DNA from: Spongilla lacustris
Taxonomy: Eukaryota > Porifera > Demospongiae > Spongillida > Spongillidae
Direction of reading: 5' to 3'
Assembly: GCA_949361645.1 (NCBI GenBank)
Contig: OX442418.1
Coordinates: forward strand, 2,499,771-2,563,770
Length of the DNA: 64,000 nucleotides
The position numbers were made by a program, and so were the translations under genes. This document shows, one piece after another, positions 1 through 11,765 of this stretch. The notes under the pieces are model-generated. The model saw only the letters and a list, made by a program, of their open reading frames with translations, searched no databases and was not told the DNA's origin. Position 1 is the stretch's first letter. Each line of letters starts with the position of its first letter.

Positions 1-1185
1 AAAGAATTTTGCAGTGACTTTGTTGCCCAGAAGAGAATAAATGCCTCCAAGCTTCCTTGCCCAAATAGAGCAGGTGAGATCAACCTCACCATCATTGGTT
101 TCAGATGCTCTGAGTGTCTTTGATGCTGATGTACATCGCTACTTTACAGAGAGTACAGCAATTGATACATCACAGTCCACCTGGCAGCAAGCACAACTAA
201 TTAAGTCTGAGTAGAGGTGGCCTGGGACTTTGCCAACTCTCAAAACTCTCCACAGCAGCGTACTTAGCTTCACTACTTTCCTCAAGCTTAGGCACTTCAT
301 CAGAAACACATCTACAAGATGCAATGAACCATTACAATAATCTTGTTCTTGAACCAGATGCTCTCAATGTGGATTCTTACTATGTCCTCGCAGAGGATAC
401 TATCAGGCAAAATAAAAGAGTGTCAGTTCAGTGACCTGTATGACAGTGTTTCCCCAGCAGACAAGGTACTCCTGCTCTCCGTTTCATCCATCCATGCCTC
501 TGCCTGGTTGTCAGTTGTACCATCTTCGAGACTTAACCTATCCCTTGAGCCATCAGAATTCCACACTGCCATCAAGTGGTGGCTTGGAATCCCTGTCAGT
601 GGTAACCACAGCTGCCCATACTGCCCATCACATGCCCTGGATCCACACAACCATCATGCACTTACCTGTAAGTATGGTGGTGATGTTGTCAACTGGCACA
701 ACCGACTGATCATGAGAGACATTCTATTGGAGTCATGTCATCGCGCATGCCTAAGTCCCATGTTGGAAGCTGTGGTCTGGGACATGAAGGACATTGTACG
801 CGCCCTGATGACATTTTGGTCCCGAACTGGGAATTAGGTAGACCTGGTGCTTTTGATCTCACCATCACATTTGTCAGAAGCGACTGTGAGGGCAGGATCA
901 GCCGCACAGGCAGCTGAAAGCTGCAAGCATCAAGCGAACAATGAAAAATGCCAAGAACTTGGATGGGCATGTATCCCATCGGCCATTGAAACATACGAAT
1001 GTTGGGGAGCGGAGGCTAGGCGATGTTTGTGACGGATAGCAAATTGCCTTGCAGTGAGAATGGGCTGGTCCCTTTCCAAAGCCACCACCAGTTTGTATGG
1101 TAGGCTCAGCCGGGCTCTCATCAGAGCTAACACTAGAGCTATCCTGTCCAGGACTGTATCTCTACTTGAGCATGAGTAGTTAGAT
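1..1185 (+). pseudogene. Relic of retroelement protein C-terminal region, copy A
   Basis: Several short plus-strand frames, separated by frameshifts and stops, spell pieces of one protein in order. First comes a Cys/His cluster (CPYC, then HHALTC and GGDVV followed by HN) at about 625-760. Then RPDDILVPNWELG-type sequence at about 800-860, ELGWACIP and YECWG at about 955-1010, and a YGRLSRALIRANTRAILSR-like end at about 1095-1155. I recognise this order as the region that follows reverse transcriptase in decayed non-LTR-type elements of sponges and cnidarians. The family name is from memory. The same motifs recur at 9.4-10.0, 29.8-31.7 and 32.9-34.3 kb. No reverse transcriptase core is visible here, so this is a truncated dead copy. 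Confidence 0.7.
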
Positions 1186-1620
1186 TACTTGCATATTTAT
1201 GTATGGTATGTTATACATGTAATAATAATAATATGATACAGCAAGGAACAAATATGTATGGCAATTTGTGTTTAACAATTACTATTATTCATATTTCCAT
1301 TAGCTTCTGTAGTAGTTTGTGTGTGTTTTGTGTGTTATTATAATCATTGTTGTATCATGTATTGTGAATATCTATTTGATATATAATGCTGTTCACTATG
1401 TCCAATTAATAATTTTATTTTTATTATCCAATAATCAATATTTAAAAGTATATGTATAAAGCTAACTAAAGTCCTTAGTACTACAAATTAAACCCATGCT
1501 AACCCATTGCCTCATTAAAATGCTTTGAGCCACTTCTCTCTACTGAGTGTAGGCGGGCGTGTATTTGACCTATTGCATTTATTTGATCATAAAAGTTAGA
1601 CTATACAACATCCACAGTTC
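1186..1620. other. AT-rich spacer
   Basis: A/T-rich sequence with (AAT)n-like stretches. I see no coding, RNA or repeat structure beyond low complexity. Confidence 0.5.
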
Positions 1621-1625
1621 TCTAG

Positions 1626-1937
1626 GTGACTTGCGGTGGTGGTCTACACACTAAGATGACTACCCCCATGGTGATGACGCTCTACTCACAGATGAAGAAG
1701 GATGCTCTGCTACTCCATCTACAGGAGACCTTGGACGCGAAGATGGAGATGGGCTTACCCAACTTTGGACTCGGGGGTATAGCCCCACCCACCCTAATTG
1801 AAGAGGACATGGAATTCATGGCAGCATGGAGGGGAACTCTCAAAGCAACATCTGAGAGGCTAACAGCAATGGCTACTGAAAAAATCCAGATGGAGTTAGA
1901 GAAGACAAAGAGAGAGATTCTCTTAATGAAAAATTAA
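1626..1937 (+). CDS. Hypothetical 103-residue open frame, unrecognised
   Basis: The frame from the ATG at 1626 to the stop at 1937 has a balanced composition and a charged, probably helical C-terminal half (KIQMELEKTKREILLM) that could form a coiled coil. I do not recognise a family. It follows retroelement relic copy A by 440 bp and could be the end of another element or an exon of a gene. No splice context or second copy in the window supports it. Confidence 0.25.
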   Translation: MTCGGGLHTKMTTPMVMTLYSQMKKDALLLHLQETLDAKMEMGLPNFGLGGIAPPTLIEEDMEFMAAWRGTLKATSERLTAMATEKIQMELEKTKREILLMKN

Positions 1938-2659
1938 GTGCCAGAGGTGGTCTTGAACCTATTGGAGGAAAACAACACACTACTCACAAGCACACTGAAA
2001 ATGAGAAAAACTAAAAAAGTTATGGACTCACTCCAGTTGGGTCATACCAGGGAAACTGACAGAGTCAGCATTTCAGAACATAACCCTGCCTAGCAGGACC
2101 CTTGCATTGGCTCTGACCAGTGTCAAGTTTATTCTAGTATACATGTACATGTATATGTTAGACAGTGCTTCTGATCTTGGTACTGAAGTCTTCACAGCAA
2201 GTCTTGTGGCCAAACGTGAGAAAGTGTGTTAAGCCTCCTCACCCCATATGCATGCTCCATATATACCTCCACAGCCATTGAGGCACATACCCAGTTGAGC
2301 TCTGTGCACTTTTTGTCATTGTTCAGTGGCGTGTTTCTACATAATATTCCTCGATGTGCTTTACATTGCATCGTAAGAGTATACACTGATGCCTTTTTAA
2401 ATGGATGACATCACACCTACTATGCATTGCACAGAGTGCACATGAGTGGGGAGAACACTGGGAAGGACAGCAGTACTGGGATATTCACTCACACCAGACT
2501 ACAACTGAACCAATGTGTAATTATATATTCTGGTGAGGTCTTACTGACCATATTCAACCATGCACACTGGTTTGGAGACTTATTGTTTTGAACTTTATAG
2601 CCATGGATCATGTATGGACAGAAGTACATGATATTAGTTTTATATGTGTTATTATATAA

Positions 2660-2735
2660 ATTAATTACATAAAACCAAAACTGTCATGAAGTTGGATGAG
2701 CATGCCAATTGAAACCTATGGGCAGAAGCAGCCAC
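2660..2735 (+). pseudogene. Short retroelement relic (ELGW region)
   Basis: About 50 bp here are nearly identical to 9838-9890. They encode a degenerate form of the CxELGWACxPLAxETYG motif of the relic family. The sequence directly abuts the Ig-receptor-derived block that begins near 2765. Confidence 0.5.
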
Positions 2736-2764
2736 ATACAAATCATGTGAAACTGACATTACCA

Positions 2765-3600
2765 CAAGTCCCCAGTCCTTCTCAGATGTTAGATGTCTAT
2801 TGGTGTCCTTGCCAGTTTAACGTCAGCTTGCCTCTGAATGATGATATCACTTAAGGTCTGGTCTTGTCTACCTTTGATGGGCTGTCTCCAGCTATGATCT
2901 CCCTCCACCCCCCTGAGTCAGCTACTATACATGCATGTTCTTCTGAAAATGTAGGGAGTTAACATGTACTAGTACAGGTATGTTTAGCAAGTGATGTATG
3001 GTCTAGTGGTGATCTCCTCTCATTGACCCAACATCACACACATGATTGGCTGTAATGATTAGGTCATGCTGATTTTATAGAACTATAAACACTGGGAAAT
3101 TTACAATCTGGCTTGTATCATCTTTGTTACTCATCTATGATAGAAGGGCAAGTAAGAGCACCAGCCCCTAGCTGATCACCTTGCAGAATAATCACCACAA
3201 CAAATTTGAAGCCATCAGCATCACAACGTGATTATGGCTGGCTGCGCATTAGCATATGACATATAGTTAGGTCAACATGTTGTTGAAGACAACATATTGC
3301 AGAGTAGAACGGGTCAGTCAGTTGAGATGGTGCAGAGCTAAGAATTGCTAAATTTAGCCCAAAGTATGAATTAATATCCTTGTAAATACCTGAGGCACAA
3401 CTAACCTCCATTTTGCCTGGCAATAAGATGTGGTGAGGAGTCTTCTGCCACTGACAAGGGTATAATGCCATACATGTTAAGTGGCTGGTAAGAAGGGAAA
3501 CGGCAAAACACGGAGATACAATGTACATACAATCTGTGTGGTATGTGCAGCAAGTTAGTAGTGCATTGCATGTTTGATAAATATATATAATGAGCATTTA
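2765..3600 (-). pseudogene. Broken Ig-receptor paralogue block, copy 1
   Basis: On the minus strand, 2990-3030 matches the end of exon 3 of the intact receptor (the stretch that reads GGTGATCACC-ACTAGACCATAC in the parent). 2768-2860 matches parts of its exon 4. The two keep the parental order, but frames are broken and stretches are missing. Positions 3340-3600 resemble the sequence at 5610-5945 and 11510-11760. The whole block is duplicated at 10976-11765 in the same orientation. I read it as a dead paralogue fragment. Confidence 0.6.
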
Positions 3601-3639
3601 GACTATAGCTCGCAATCTGATTGGTCTATCGCAGGTACC

Positions 3640-4470
3640 ATATTTTTCGTAGAGACCTCGTTATAGTGTAGGTAAGAGAGGTACAACATACATGTATAAA
3701 CATGTATACATGCAGTTTTACTTACGGCACTTAGAATACCCGCCCGCCCGCTGGCACTTAGAATCCCCGCGGTCTGGGGACCAGAGTGATTTTATAGTGC
3801 TGGCTCGAACATACGGAAAATTAATCGCAGAGTTAGGAACACTGTTGGTCTTAATAGCCCTCACGGATTTCATTTATCGAACTGGGCAGGTCGTAACTAA
3901 ACGAATGTTTTATTTTCTGTAAAAAGGTAAAATTGCGCTATGAACACCAACAGTTTTCCGCAATGAACATGCCTTATTTTCCGTATCTTAGAAGTGGTAG
4001 ACTGATATCGGAGTACATGCTCTAGTCTAGTATCTTCCTGTCCTGTACAACAATTGAGTCAGGTCACCACACTTATAGACCCGCCCTCTAGCATTATACT
4101 TCGCGAGACACGACGGCAAGTCTTCGCTAGGGTTTTTTGAACCATCAGTCTCAGTCGTCAACGAGCAAGTCAACAAATTTTCATATAACTTTGTACCGTT
4201 GATACGGAAACCGCGCATGCGCAATATAATTTTAACGGAACAGTACGTACGTAAACATATCGGCATGCTCGTTTGTATTAGTTGTCAATATTCGAAGGGA
4301 CGGGCCATGCCCAACTAATAGAAACGAGCATGTCGATATGTTTATATACGTACCGTATGGTTAAAATTATATTGCGCATGCGCGGTTTCCGTAGCAAGTG
4401 TAGGTACATGTAAGAGAGGTATAACGTACATGTATAAACATGTATACATACAGTTTTCCTTAAGGCATGT
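3640..4470. repeat. Direct repeat pair enclosing a foldback element
   Basis: A segment starting GTAGGTAAGAGAGGTA at 3669 recurs near 4401 with a 6-base ACATGT insertion. Between them, 4202-4280 and 4322-4394 are long inverted arms (CGCGCATGCGC core, TACGGAAACC outer end) around a short loop. This is the structure of a foldback or MITE-type element. No coding content is seen. Confidence 0.6.
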
Positions 4471-4499
4471 AGTTTTGTTCGCATCATTTTAATAAAGGA

Positions 4500-4960
4500 A
4501 ATCAGAGCTACATGTATGCTGTGTGATGGCATATCACTCTAACAATGTTCTTATTTCAACTACTGCTTATAAATCAATGACAATTGTATAAGCTGTGACC
4601 TTTGCCAGAATATATAGTGATGTAATCTGTTTTCTACCCTGTTAAAATAATCTTGTTCCTTTCCATATGGTCTTCAATGTCTGTAGGCAAAAGATGGCAC
4701 AGTAGTACCAACAGAACACTCCCAGGATTATGAAGAGGCTTTTCATATGACCACTAACACCATCTACAGTACGGTGGACACTACACTTGCAAAATAATAG
4801 TGTAACTTGCATTGTAATGTCTATAGCTATTGTAGTGCTGTAAACATTCTTGGAAATTATGATGCTGCTAATGTGGAGAACTAATGGCTAGAATAATTTG
4901 GAGATAATATATCTTACACTTATTAAATTCAAAGAAAAGTTATGTAAACAAAAAAAGCTC
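4500..4960 (+). pseudogene. Inverted, deleted copy of Ig-receptor tail exon
   Basis: The plus strand carries the receptor tail exon in opposite orientation to the intact gene. A CTGTAG acceptor at about 4680-4685 is followed by sequence encoding VPTEHS, then directly DYEEAFHMTTN and YSTVDTTLAK with two stop codons at about 4794-4799. The middle of the exon (residues EAVDFHQNAAYGEISPSVAH of the parent) is deleted and the first codons are out of frame. Flanking DNA on both sides also matches 5960-6500 in inverse, so 4.5-6.5 kb is one large inverted repeat. Confidence 0.75.
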
Positions 4961-5033
4961 TCATTGCAAGCACAATTGAAATTCAGTTCAGCATTTGTGT
5001 ATTATAAAATTTTATTCTTAGTTTTATTCCAGA

Positions 5034-5254
5034 GCTGTGCGATCCATCCTGCGAGACCTGTTACACCGATTGGGACATGACTCCTCCCAATACAACACAC
5101 ACAGCTTGAGGATCGGAGCAGCCACTGCAGCAGCACAGGCAGGACTTCCACCCTCCACCATCCAATGACTGGGATATTGGCACAGTTCAGCATTCACTGC
5201 TTACATCAGACATGCTCTGACACGTCCCACTGACTCTGCAAGTTTAGCCCTTGA
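5034..5254 (+). pseudogene. Tyrosine recombinase C-terminal fragment (DIRS/Ngaro type)
   Basis: One plus-strand frame reads through the catalytic end of a tyrosine recombinase: the H-x-x-R box (THSLRIGAATAAAQAGLPPS), then LGYW, then the nucleophile region FTAYIR. The frame contains one stop, a TGA where the family normally has arginine before LGxW, so the copy is dead. In invertebrates such fragments usually come from DIRS-like or Ngaro retrotransposons, or from Cryptons. No reverse transcriptase lies beside it, so the class cannot be settled. It sits in the loop of the inverted repeat formed by the two receptor tail exons. Confidence 0.75.
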
Positions 5255-5257
5255 CCT

Positions 5258-5285
5258 CCCCCCCCCCCCCCCCCCCCCCCCCCCC
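5258..5285. repeat. Poly(C) tract, 28 bases
   Basis: Uninterrupted C run immediately after the recombinase fragment. Similar long C or G runs occur at 14020-14039, 18970-18998, 19632-19680, 28184-28216, 42901-42922, 43719-43739, 47375-47407 and 49725-49753. Confidence 0.95.
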
Positions 5286-5324
5286 TTGTGTGCTAGTTGT
5301 ACATGTAACTACCATCTGGAACCA

Positions 5325-5560
5325 CACTTTTGGGGTTTACACTTTTGGGCGGCACCCTTCGGGCTTCTACCCTGACCAACCACGTCAAACCCATGACCAC
5401 GTCATGGTGTGGCACATCTGGTCGCACCCAAGGCAAGCCAGTGCTACCTTGGTCCCAGATTTGGCCTGATGGGTACACCCTGTCACCAGGTTGCCGCCTG
5501 ACCCCTTTTGGGAACTCTTATCTGTCAACCAGTTTTAGATGCATAACAGGGACCTAGATT
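5325..5560 (+). repeat. Interspersed repeat, inverse copy at 46.7-47.0 kb
   Basis: The stretch with GGCTTCTACCCTGACCAACC and CACATCTGGTCGCACCCAAG recurs in reverse orientation at about 46680-46965. No convincing protein was recognised. Class unknown. Confidence 0.7.
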
Positions 5561-5609
5561 GGGAATGCATGAGTCAGATAGATAGGTTACGCATGAGCAC
5601 AGAAGGAGC

Positions 5610-5950
5610 ATTCATACAGCATTAATGTCCTTGTCAATACCTGAGGCACCACTAACCTCCATATTGCCTGGCAATAAGATCTGGTGAGGAGTCTTTTACC
5701 ACTGACTCGGATATAATGCCATACACATTAACTGAATAAACTGTGTACATGTTAGCAGCCTCTACAAGATATTGTGGCTGGTAAGAAGGGAAACGGCACA
5801 AAGCACGCAGATACACTGTACAGTACATCTGTGTGGTATGTGCAGCAAGCTGACCTAAGACTGCCTTAATGGCTGAGGTGGATAGTAGTACAAAGTCTGA
5901 TATACAGCATTTAAAAAGTGAGATGTACCTGTTACTTAGAAACAAATTGT
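5610..5950 (-). repeat. Receptor 3'-flank repeat module
   Basis: Downstream of the intact receptor's tail exon lies a module (CCTGAGGCACxACTAACCTCC and TTGTGGCTGGTAAGAAGGGA) that also occurs at about 3350-3600 and 11520-11760. At 11.5 kb it again follows a copy of the tail exon. It has therefore been duplicated together with the receptor gene. Minus-strand frames are short and I recognise no domain. Confidence 0.6.
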
Positions 5951-6166
5951 ATTATACACAAATGCTGAACTGAATTTTATTTGCGCTTGCAATGAGAGCT
6001 TTCAATATTATTTGTTTATTGAAGTTTAATTTGAATTGAGTAAGTGTACGATATATTATCTCCAAATTATTCTAGCCATCAGTTCTCCACATTAGCAGCA
6101 TCATAATTTCCAAATGATGTTTACAGCACTACAATAGCTTTAGACATTACAATGCAAGTTACACTA

Positions 6167-9100
6167 TTATTTTGCAAGTGTAGTGTCCACCGTACTGTAG
6201 GTGGTGTTAGTGGTCATATGAAAAGCCTCTTCATAATCCTGGTGAGCTACAGATGGTGAGATTTCTCCATAAGCTGCATTTTGATGGAAATCAACTGCTT
6301 CATTGGAGTGTTCTGTTGGTACTATTATGCCATCTTGTTCCTTATGCCTACAGACATTGAAGACCATATGGAAAGGAATAAGATTATTGTAACAGGGTAG
6401 AAAAAGTCGACATCACTATATATTCTGGCAAAGGTCTCAGCTTATACAATTGTCATCGACATATAAGCAGTTGTTCAAATAAGAACATTGTTAGAGTGAT
6501 ATGCCATCACACAGCATTGCTCTGATTTTCTTTATAAAAATGATGCTTCTTAAAAAACTACATGCTGTAAGGAAAACTGCATGTATGTGTTCATATGCTG
6601 CAATTTAATATTAAAGTAAGCACACAATGACATGATTTGGATTTTAAAAGTCAAGTGTCAATCAAAACTCCATGCAAGAGTTACATTTGCAACTTAGAAG
6701 TATTCTCAGTACCATGCACAACCATGCATACATGCTAAAGGATTCTGTGACTTCAGAGTTAGCTCTATTGCGTCATGTATATGGGAGGGGGGGGGGGGGG
6801 GTTAATCATTTTCATTTTGAACTGGTATTTGTAACCACATCAATGAAGCAGATTATGGTAAGTAGAAATAGCCCCCCCCCCCCCCCCCATTTCACCTTGC
6901 ATGAAAAGGGTAGGTTGTTTGCAACAACATGTATCAGAATGTATATGTAATGTGGAACACTTGGTACAGAAATATGATTTGGCCTACAACTGCATATGAG
7001 ATCAACATGTATGCGGTTTCACCTTGAATATATATATATATATATATGTGCTAGCCCAATGCTGCTAATAACACACACGTGCACCAAAGTGTAAATGCAT
7101 CTAGCTTCCTAACTGATATAAAGTAAATTTAGTCATGGTAACAATTTCTAACAAATGCACTTTTATGGAGACGACCAATATTCTGAATATAACCATATAT
7201 TCTGATAGTCACATCACTGCCCCAGTATATATGTGGCTCAAGGCAACACTGAGATAGACCCATATGTCATGTACTGCAAACACATTTACATGTACACATG
7301 TAACACTCTTACCTACACTTGGTCACACCCACTACTGCTAACAGGAAGAGCACCAAGAGGAGACACGCCCCTCCACATATTGGCACTGCTATGATTATTA
7401 TTATGGTACTGCTTCCTGCATCTGTACTGGTGACTGTGGGAGTGGCCACAAAGGTGACTGGGACTGCAGCAGTAGTAGGTATAATAGAAGATGCTGGAAA
7501 GACACTGATGTGTAAAATAAAGTATAATTGCTTCACCTCCAGTGATGGGAGGTTTTGGCACATCTCTTATAGTATAACCAAGTTGCACAAATCTCTCCTT
7601 GTGTTATATATTCTCAATTATAAAGCATTTGCATGTTACATGTGCCCTAATTTTTAAAATCTTTCTAAAAATTATAATTAATTAACTTTGCTAGAGGCAC
7701 TTTTGAATTGTATAATGTGATTTACCCTGGGCTAGTGCAGGCATACATCTCTTACATGATAAATTTGAACCTGTAGATACATTGAATTTCAATGTTGTAT
7801 TTGAGGCAGTGCAGTATAACAAACCATTTGAACATGCCAAATTTACTTCATACAGTCCCCAGTCCTCCTCTGATGTCACAGTCCTCACAAATGTCTGCTG
7901 GAAGTCCACCAGTTCATCACTGCTGACATTCAGAGCTATTGGTGTCCTTGTCCATTGGATACCAGCATACTTTCCACCTGCCTCTATTTGAATGACCAGA
8001 GACTTAGGGGGACAGAGGGAGATTGATGAGGGAGACACCGCGGTTAATTTGATTGGACCTAAAAAAAAACCACACCATAGCTACATTAATACCTGCATGT
8101 ATTGTGAAGTACAATAACAACCTGTGTCCACTTTGTATGGTCTAGTGGTGATCACCTCTCCTCCCTGGGATGGAGTGTCATAGAACACACATTGGTATAC
8201 TCCAGCATCAGACTGACTGAAGTTGAAGATACGAACATAGCTTGTGGTCCTGTTTGATGTCCCAACAGTGGAGTTATTGGTAGTTATCACAACCCTAACC
8301 CCATCACCAGATAGCTTTGTCCCATCTTTCAACCATATTATACTGGGTGCAGTGAGAGAGGATGAAGGAGGCTGTTGAGCTGAACATCTCAGTATGGTAG
8401 CCATACTTATAGTTGAATATCCAAGTGGAACAGATGTTCGGTCTGGTCCAATATTATTATTCAGTTCTCGTATTATTGTCAACACATTGAAGCCATTGAT
8501 TGCTGTAGAGAAGAGAGGAGTACTTGAAGTACTAAACCTATGGTACTTACCTGTGAGCAGTAATGGCTGACTGACATCAGAGCTGCAATTGTCAGAAGCA
8601 TTGCACTGATAGTTTCCATTGTCACTGGTAGAAAACCCATAGATTGTCAAGACTGAAGAAGTGATGGTATTGTTCACTGTCCAACTCTTGACCATCAGAT
8701 GAGGCAACTGTGTAGTCTCTGGAATGGTGATATTGTTCCAGGTCCATTGTATGTGGGGAGCAGTGAACTGTCCACTGGCTGAACAGAAGAGCTGGATGAC
8801 TGATCCCGCTACTATCACACTAGAGTTGTCATGGATACCATCTAAGTCTTGAGGCCATGCCACCTTCAGATTGACGCACCAAAATGGTTCCGCTGCGGAG
8901 CGATTAATTTTTACGCGTATTAAAGCAGATTGCCGGATGATGAATATAGTTGTTAACATTATTGGTAATATATTGTTTGTGTTGGACCATAGATATTAGA
9001 CTGGAAATTATCTATGGTTGGACCTACTGCGCAAATTGTACGGTGCGCTAATCTATACGGTACCTACACACGTCTTATTCTTGCCTATGCTTAAAACACA

Positions 9101-9220
9101 ATTCCATAAGATCCTACAATAGCGTAAACATCTCGACTATAGTTAAAAACTCTCGTGCTCACCTTGCAGAAGAATAAGCGAGAGGAGCACGATTATGATA
9201 TCAGCCATTTGGACACTCAT
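6167..9220 (-). CDS. Ig-domain type I membrane receptor, six exons, apparently intact
   Basis: A cell-surface receptor is assembled from six minus-strand exons: 9163-9220, 8551-8847, 8122-8502, 7771-8058, 7313-7493 and 6167-6347. All introns are GT-AG and all phases agree, giving 461 residues. Exon 1 is a signal peptide (MADIIIVLLSLILLQ). I chose the Met at 9220, and 9208 is an alternative. Exon 2 is an Ig domain (CSASG, IQWTW, NGNYQC). Exon 3 is a second Ig domain (LRCSA, IIWLKDG, AGVYQC). Exon 4 is a less typical Ig-like domain (IQWTRTP, DWGLYEV). Exon 5 has a Thr/Val-rich stalk and a membrane helix at about 371-398 (IIIIIAVPICGGACLLLVLF). Exon 6 is a 60-residue tail with tyrosines 428 (AAYGEI), 440 and 452 (TTYSTV), exactly 12 apart. 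TTYSTV fits the TxYxxV SH2-binding switch motif. The ligand is unknown. Adhesion or recognition is an inference. Confidence 0.85.
6787..7046. repeat. Poly(G), poly(C) and (TA)n tracts in receptor intron 5
   Basis: A G run at about 6785-6801, a C run at 6872-6888 and a TA run at about 7027-7046 all lie inside the last intron of the receptor (6348-7312). They are simple sequence with no other signal seen. Confidence 0.85.
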
Positions 9221-9339
9221 AGGCCAGGGTGACAGGAAATTGTCCTTAAACCACACCCACACAGTACACGAAAACTTGATAATTGTCACCATTAAAATAC
9301 AATACATTAAAGTTACAGTTATGCATTTATCCAATGAAT

Positions 9340-10035
9340 TTATTCAAGAAGATTCAAAGACACAATGAAATCAGAGACTCCATAGGAGATATTGCATCAC
9401 AGGTATGGACACATGCCATCAAGGAACCAGTTGTCAGAGAGGCTGATGTTAACAATGGAGATGATGGGCTGCGACTGGACTTAGGGATACGAGGGGGATG
9501 GCAACCTCAGGTGGAGGCATTATTTGATGTCAAAGTTATTGACACTCATGTTCCTTCTCATTGCACTCGTTCACCTGGAGACTGGAGCTAAAGAGAAGAA
9601 GAGGGTCTGCGAGCAGGCTGTTAGTCAAGCGGAGGGGTAACCTTATACCAATAGTGCTGTCAGTGGATGGTTTGCTACACAGAGAGGCGAAACACTTCCT
9701 AAAGAGAATAGCTGCCAAGTGGCTCACAAGCCCTATTCCCACACGTGTGGATATGTTTGGCCAGACTGGCTCTCACTATCATAAGGGCTACCAGCTTGTG
9801 CCTAAGGGGTTCATGAGTGAAGTGGATGAGTTGACATAAAACCAAAACTGCCATGAAGTTGGATGAGCATGCCAATTGAAACCTATGGATGTTGGAGAGC
9901 AGAGGCAAGGCATAGTTTGCCTTGGATAGCATATCGCTTTGCAGTTCGAATGGGTTGGCTGGTCATCTCCACTTTGTTTGGTATGCTTAGCCTGAGCTAA
10001 CATACTGAGCTAACATGTCCAGGACTGTATCGTAG
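9340..10035 (+). pseudogene. Retroelement protein C-terminal relic, copy B
   Basis: From about 9360 the frame reads HNEIRDSIGDIASQVW, then READVN, DLGIRGGWQPQ and LFDVKVIDTHVPSH. After a frameshift it continues with SVDGLLHREAKHFLKRIAAKW (9650-9720). I know this order from the end of retroelement proteins in cnidarian and sponge genomes. It differs from the copy A type. The last part (9840-10030) switches to the copy A type (EVGWACQ, RMGWLV), so two relics are joined. Frames are broken throughout. Confidence 0.7.
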
Positions 10036-10975
10036 TTAGACTGATGTTAAATGGTTTATATACGATTGCATATAAAATATGTTTATTATTATTAAAATGG
10101 TTATATTATAATCATCTTTTTGGCATGATCTAATACCCAATGAACAGACAGACTTTGGCTGCTTGGACAAAGTGATAAATGTTGGTCACGCTCATTATTA
10201 TGAAATAACCAGTTGGATAAATGGATATAATTATGCTTGGCATGAGGCTGACTCTTTCGTCACAATTATCAATCTTACACTTGAAACTCAAATTTCTTCC
10301 TCATCTCCAACCATCATTACTTCTTCTGAAGTTCTGAACTGGTGCATGCACTTGGCTCTATGACTGTCAGGAGAGTGGAGAAGGAACACGTCACCACAGA
10401 TGTGTTTAGAGAGGTGTGAAAGACACCTGTAATAATAACTGCCTCCAATGCATGGAGAAGTCCCAATTGTGAAGAACTATTCTCAGAGTAAGATCTAACA
10501 ATGTGATGAGTAAGAGAGATCCATCCCAGAACCAAATGGAGCTAACTGGCACAATTCACCCCCATACATGTACATGAAAATGCATTACCACATAAAATGG
10601 GACTTCAAGCTGATGTACAATAATTAATGGAGGTGTTTGAGGCATTATAACTTGCTGTATAGCATACATCAATTCAAAAATTGCATATTGTTTTTGTTAT
10701 TATTATTATTTTGATACCTCAAACTGTGGTCCTCAATTTGTAGCACAGCTTATGAACCCATTAGATAAACTTGATGTATAGTCCTGTAGTATACATATTG
10801 AGTTAGGAACAATAGATGGGTCCCTTTGTGTGACTGGGCCACTGGACTGGGTGCAAGCTAGCCAGAGTTTCCGGAAGTTTATGTATACATTTGTACGCAT
10901 GCATGTGTGTATTGGGGCATTGTCAAACTGGTGATCTGTGCAGGCATGTCCCTGACTGTGCTCAGAGGCAGCCAA
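10036..10975. other. Spacer without recognised features
   Basis: Mostly AT-rich sequence. Only short open frames are present and none is conserved or recognisable. Confidence 0.45.
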
Positions 10976-11765
10976 GTCCCCAGTCCTTCTCAGATGTTAG
11001 ATGTCTATTGGTGTCCTTGTCAGTTTATGTCAGCTTGCCTCTGAATGATGATATCACGTAAGGTCTGGTCCTGTCTACCTTTGATGGACTGTCTCCAGCT
11101 ATGATCTCCCTCCACCATCAGCTACATGCATGTTCTCCTGAAAATGTAGGGAGTTAACATGTACTAGTACAGGTATGTTATGCAAGTGATGTATGGTCTA
11201 GTGGTGATCACCTCTCATTAGTACATCATTACACACGTGATTGGCTGTAATGATTAGGTCATGCTGAATGTATAGAACTGAAAAAACCAGGAGCTTGTAT
11301 CAACTTTGTTACTCATCTGTGATAGAAGGAGCCCCTAGCTGGTCACCTTGCAGAATAATCACCACAACTAATTAGCAGTTGATCAGCAATACAACATGCT
11401 ACTGGCTGGCTGTGCATTAGCATATGACATATAGCTGGGTCAACATGTAGTTGAAGACTTCACATTGCAGAGTTAAACGTGTCAGTGGAGATAGTGCAGA
11501 ACGAAGAATTATTGTTTTAAAAACTGAATTAGTGTCCTTGTCAATACCTGAGGCACAACTAACCTCCATTTTGCCTGGCAATAAGATGTGGTGAGGAGTA
11601 CTGACAGGGGTATAATGTCATACATATTAACTGAATAAACTGTGTACATATTAACAGCCTCCACATGATATTGTGGCTGGTAAGAAGGGAAATGGCAAAG
11701 CACGCAGATGCAATGTACAGTACAATCTGTGTGGTAATGGCTGAAGTGGATAGTAGTAATTTGAT
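10976..11765 (-). pseudogene. Broken Ig-receptor paralogue block, copy 2
   Basis: This is a near-parallel copy of 2765-3600 in the same orientation. Exon-4-like sequence lies at 10980-11060 (CCCCAGTCCTTCTCAGATG) and exon-3-end-like sequence at about 11185-11215. The 3'-flank module follows at 11520-11760. Small gaps and substitutions separate the two copies. No full domain remains open. Confidence 0.6.

Noticed and set aside
6167..6347. Canonical ITAM in the receptor tail
   Set aside because: The spacing and residues after the middle tyrosine (YEEAF) do not fit YxxL/I-x6-12-YxxL/I. Only single-motif likeness is claimed.
7319..7657. Plus-strand frame of 112 residues
   Set aside because: Antisense to receptor exon 5, whose minus-strand frame is supported by matching splice phases.
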